From assembly GCA_947457975.1 (NCBI GenBank), contig CANGYC010000153.1:1-5959 (forward strand): a DNA stretch of 5,959 bases, in the 5' to 3' direction. Each line of letters opens with the position of its first letter. Position 1 is the stretch's first letter. The notes beneath the pieces are model-generated. The model was not told the DNA's origin and did not search any database. It saw only the letters and a program-made list of their open reading frames with translations. Source of the stretch: Comamonadaceae bacterium. Lineage in GTDB: Bacteria > Pseudomonadota > Gammaproteobacteria > Burkholderiales > Burkholderiaceae_C. Below are positions 5,877-5,959 of this stretch, piece after piece. The position numbers were made by a program, and so were the translations under genes.

Positions 5877-5959
5877 TCAGTAGCGGCCCAGCACGCTGGC
5901 CAGGCTCAGCAGCACCGATTCGCCATGCCCGCCCGGATCGCTCAGCAGCACCCTCACCC
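5877..5959 (-). CDS. gspI: Type II secretion system minor pseudopilin I, 3' end only
   Basis: Reading the minus strand from the right edge gives 26 codons without a stop: VRVLLSDPGGHGESVLLSLA followed by SVLGRY and TGA at 5879-5877. The prepilin N-terminus is off the window, so the call rests mainly on position: gspI normally lies directly upstream of gspJ, and the terminal strand-turn-strand pattern suits a GspI C-terminus. The gap to gspJ is 11 bases, so the two are almost surely in one operon. Identity is probable, not proven. Confidence 0.7.
   Translation of the reverse strand, partial: VRVLLSDPGGHGESVLLSLASVLGRY

Overview
The window looks like a chromosomal segment of a GC-rich betaproteobacterium, most likely order Burkholderiales and plausibly family Comamonadaceae. 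This rests on the L17 sequence, the very high G+C at third codon positions, the long antisense open frames this composition produces, and a gspI-J-K-L-M cluster whose proteins read like those of that order. No mobile element, CRISPR array, phage gene or transfer scar is visible.

Layout. (1) At 8-406 (+) is rplQ, ribosomal protein L17, normally the last gene of the alpha ribosomal protein operon after rpoA; two hairpins follow it, the second a probable terminator. (2) At 574-650 (+) is an initiator tRNA, tRNA-fMet(CAT), with its own apparent promoter and a strong, symmetrical terminator at 654-683. (3) At 798-2423 (-), convergent with the tRNA, is an adenylate-forming CoA ligase of the benzoate/2-aminobenzoate-CoA ligase type, with no catabolic partner genes beside it in this window. 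(4) From 2518 to the right edge (-) is the distal part of a type II secretion operon, in transcription order gspI (3' end only), gspJ, gspK, gspL, gspM. J/K, K/L and L/M are each joined by an ATGA overlap, so translation is probably coupled.

How the genes work together. GspI, GspJ and GspK are minor pseudopilins expected to form the tip of the secretion pseudopilus. GspL and GspM are the bitopic inner-membrane platform proteins that link the pseudopilus machinery to the GspE ATPase. The secretin, ATPase and other core genes are not in the window, and no gspN-like gene follows gspM. The CoA ligase is on the same strand but 94 bp downstream of gspM, with its own possible promoter, so it is probably a separate unit. 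rplQ and the tRNA serve translation and are unrelated to the secretion genes.

I found no convincing new biological system. The points most worth a second look are a perfect 10-bp inverted repeat just upstream of the tRNA-fMet -10 box, mutually exclusive hairpins at the gspM/ligase junction that abut the ligase -35 box, the isolated aryl-CoA ligase of uncertain substrate, and the secretion operon ending at gspM.
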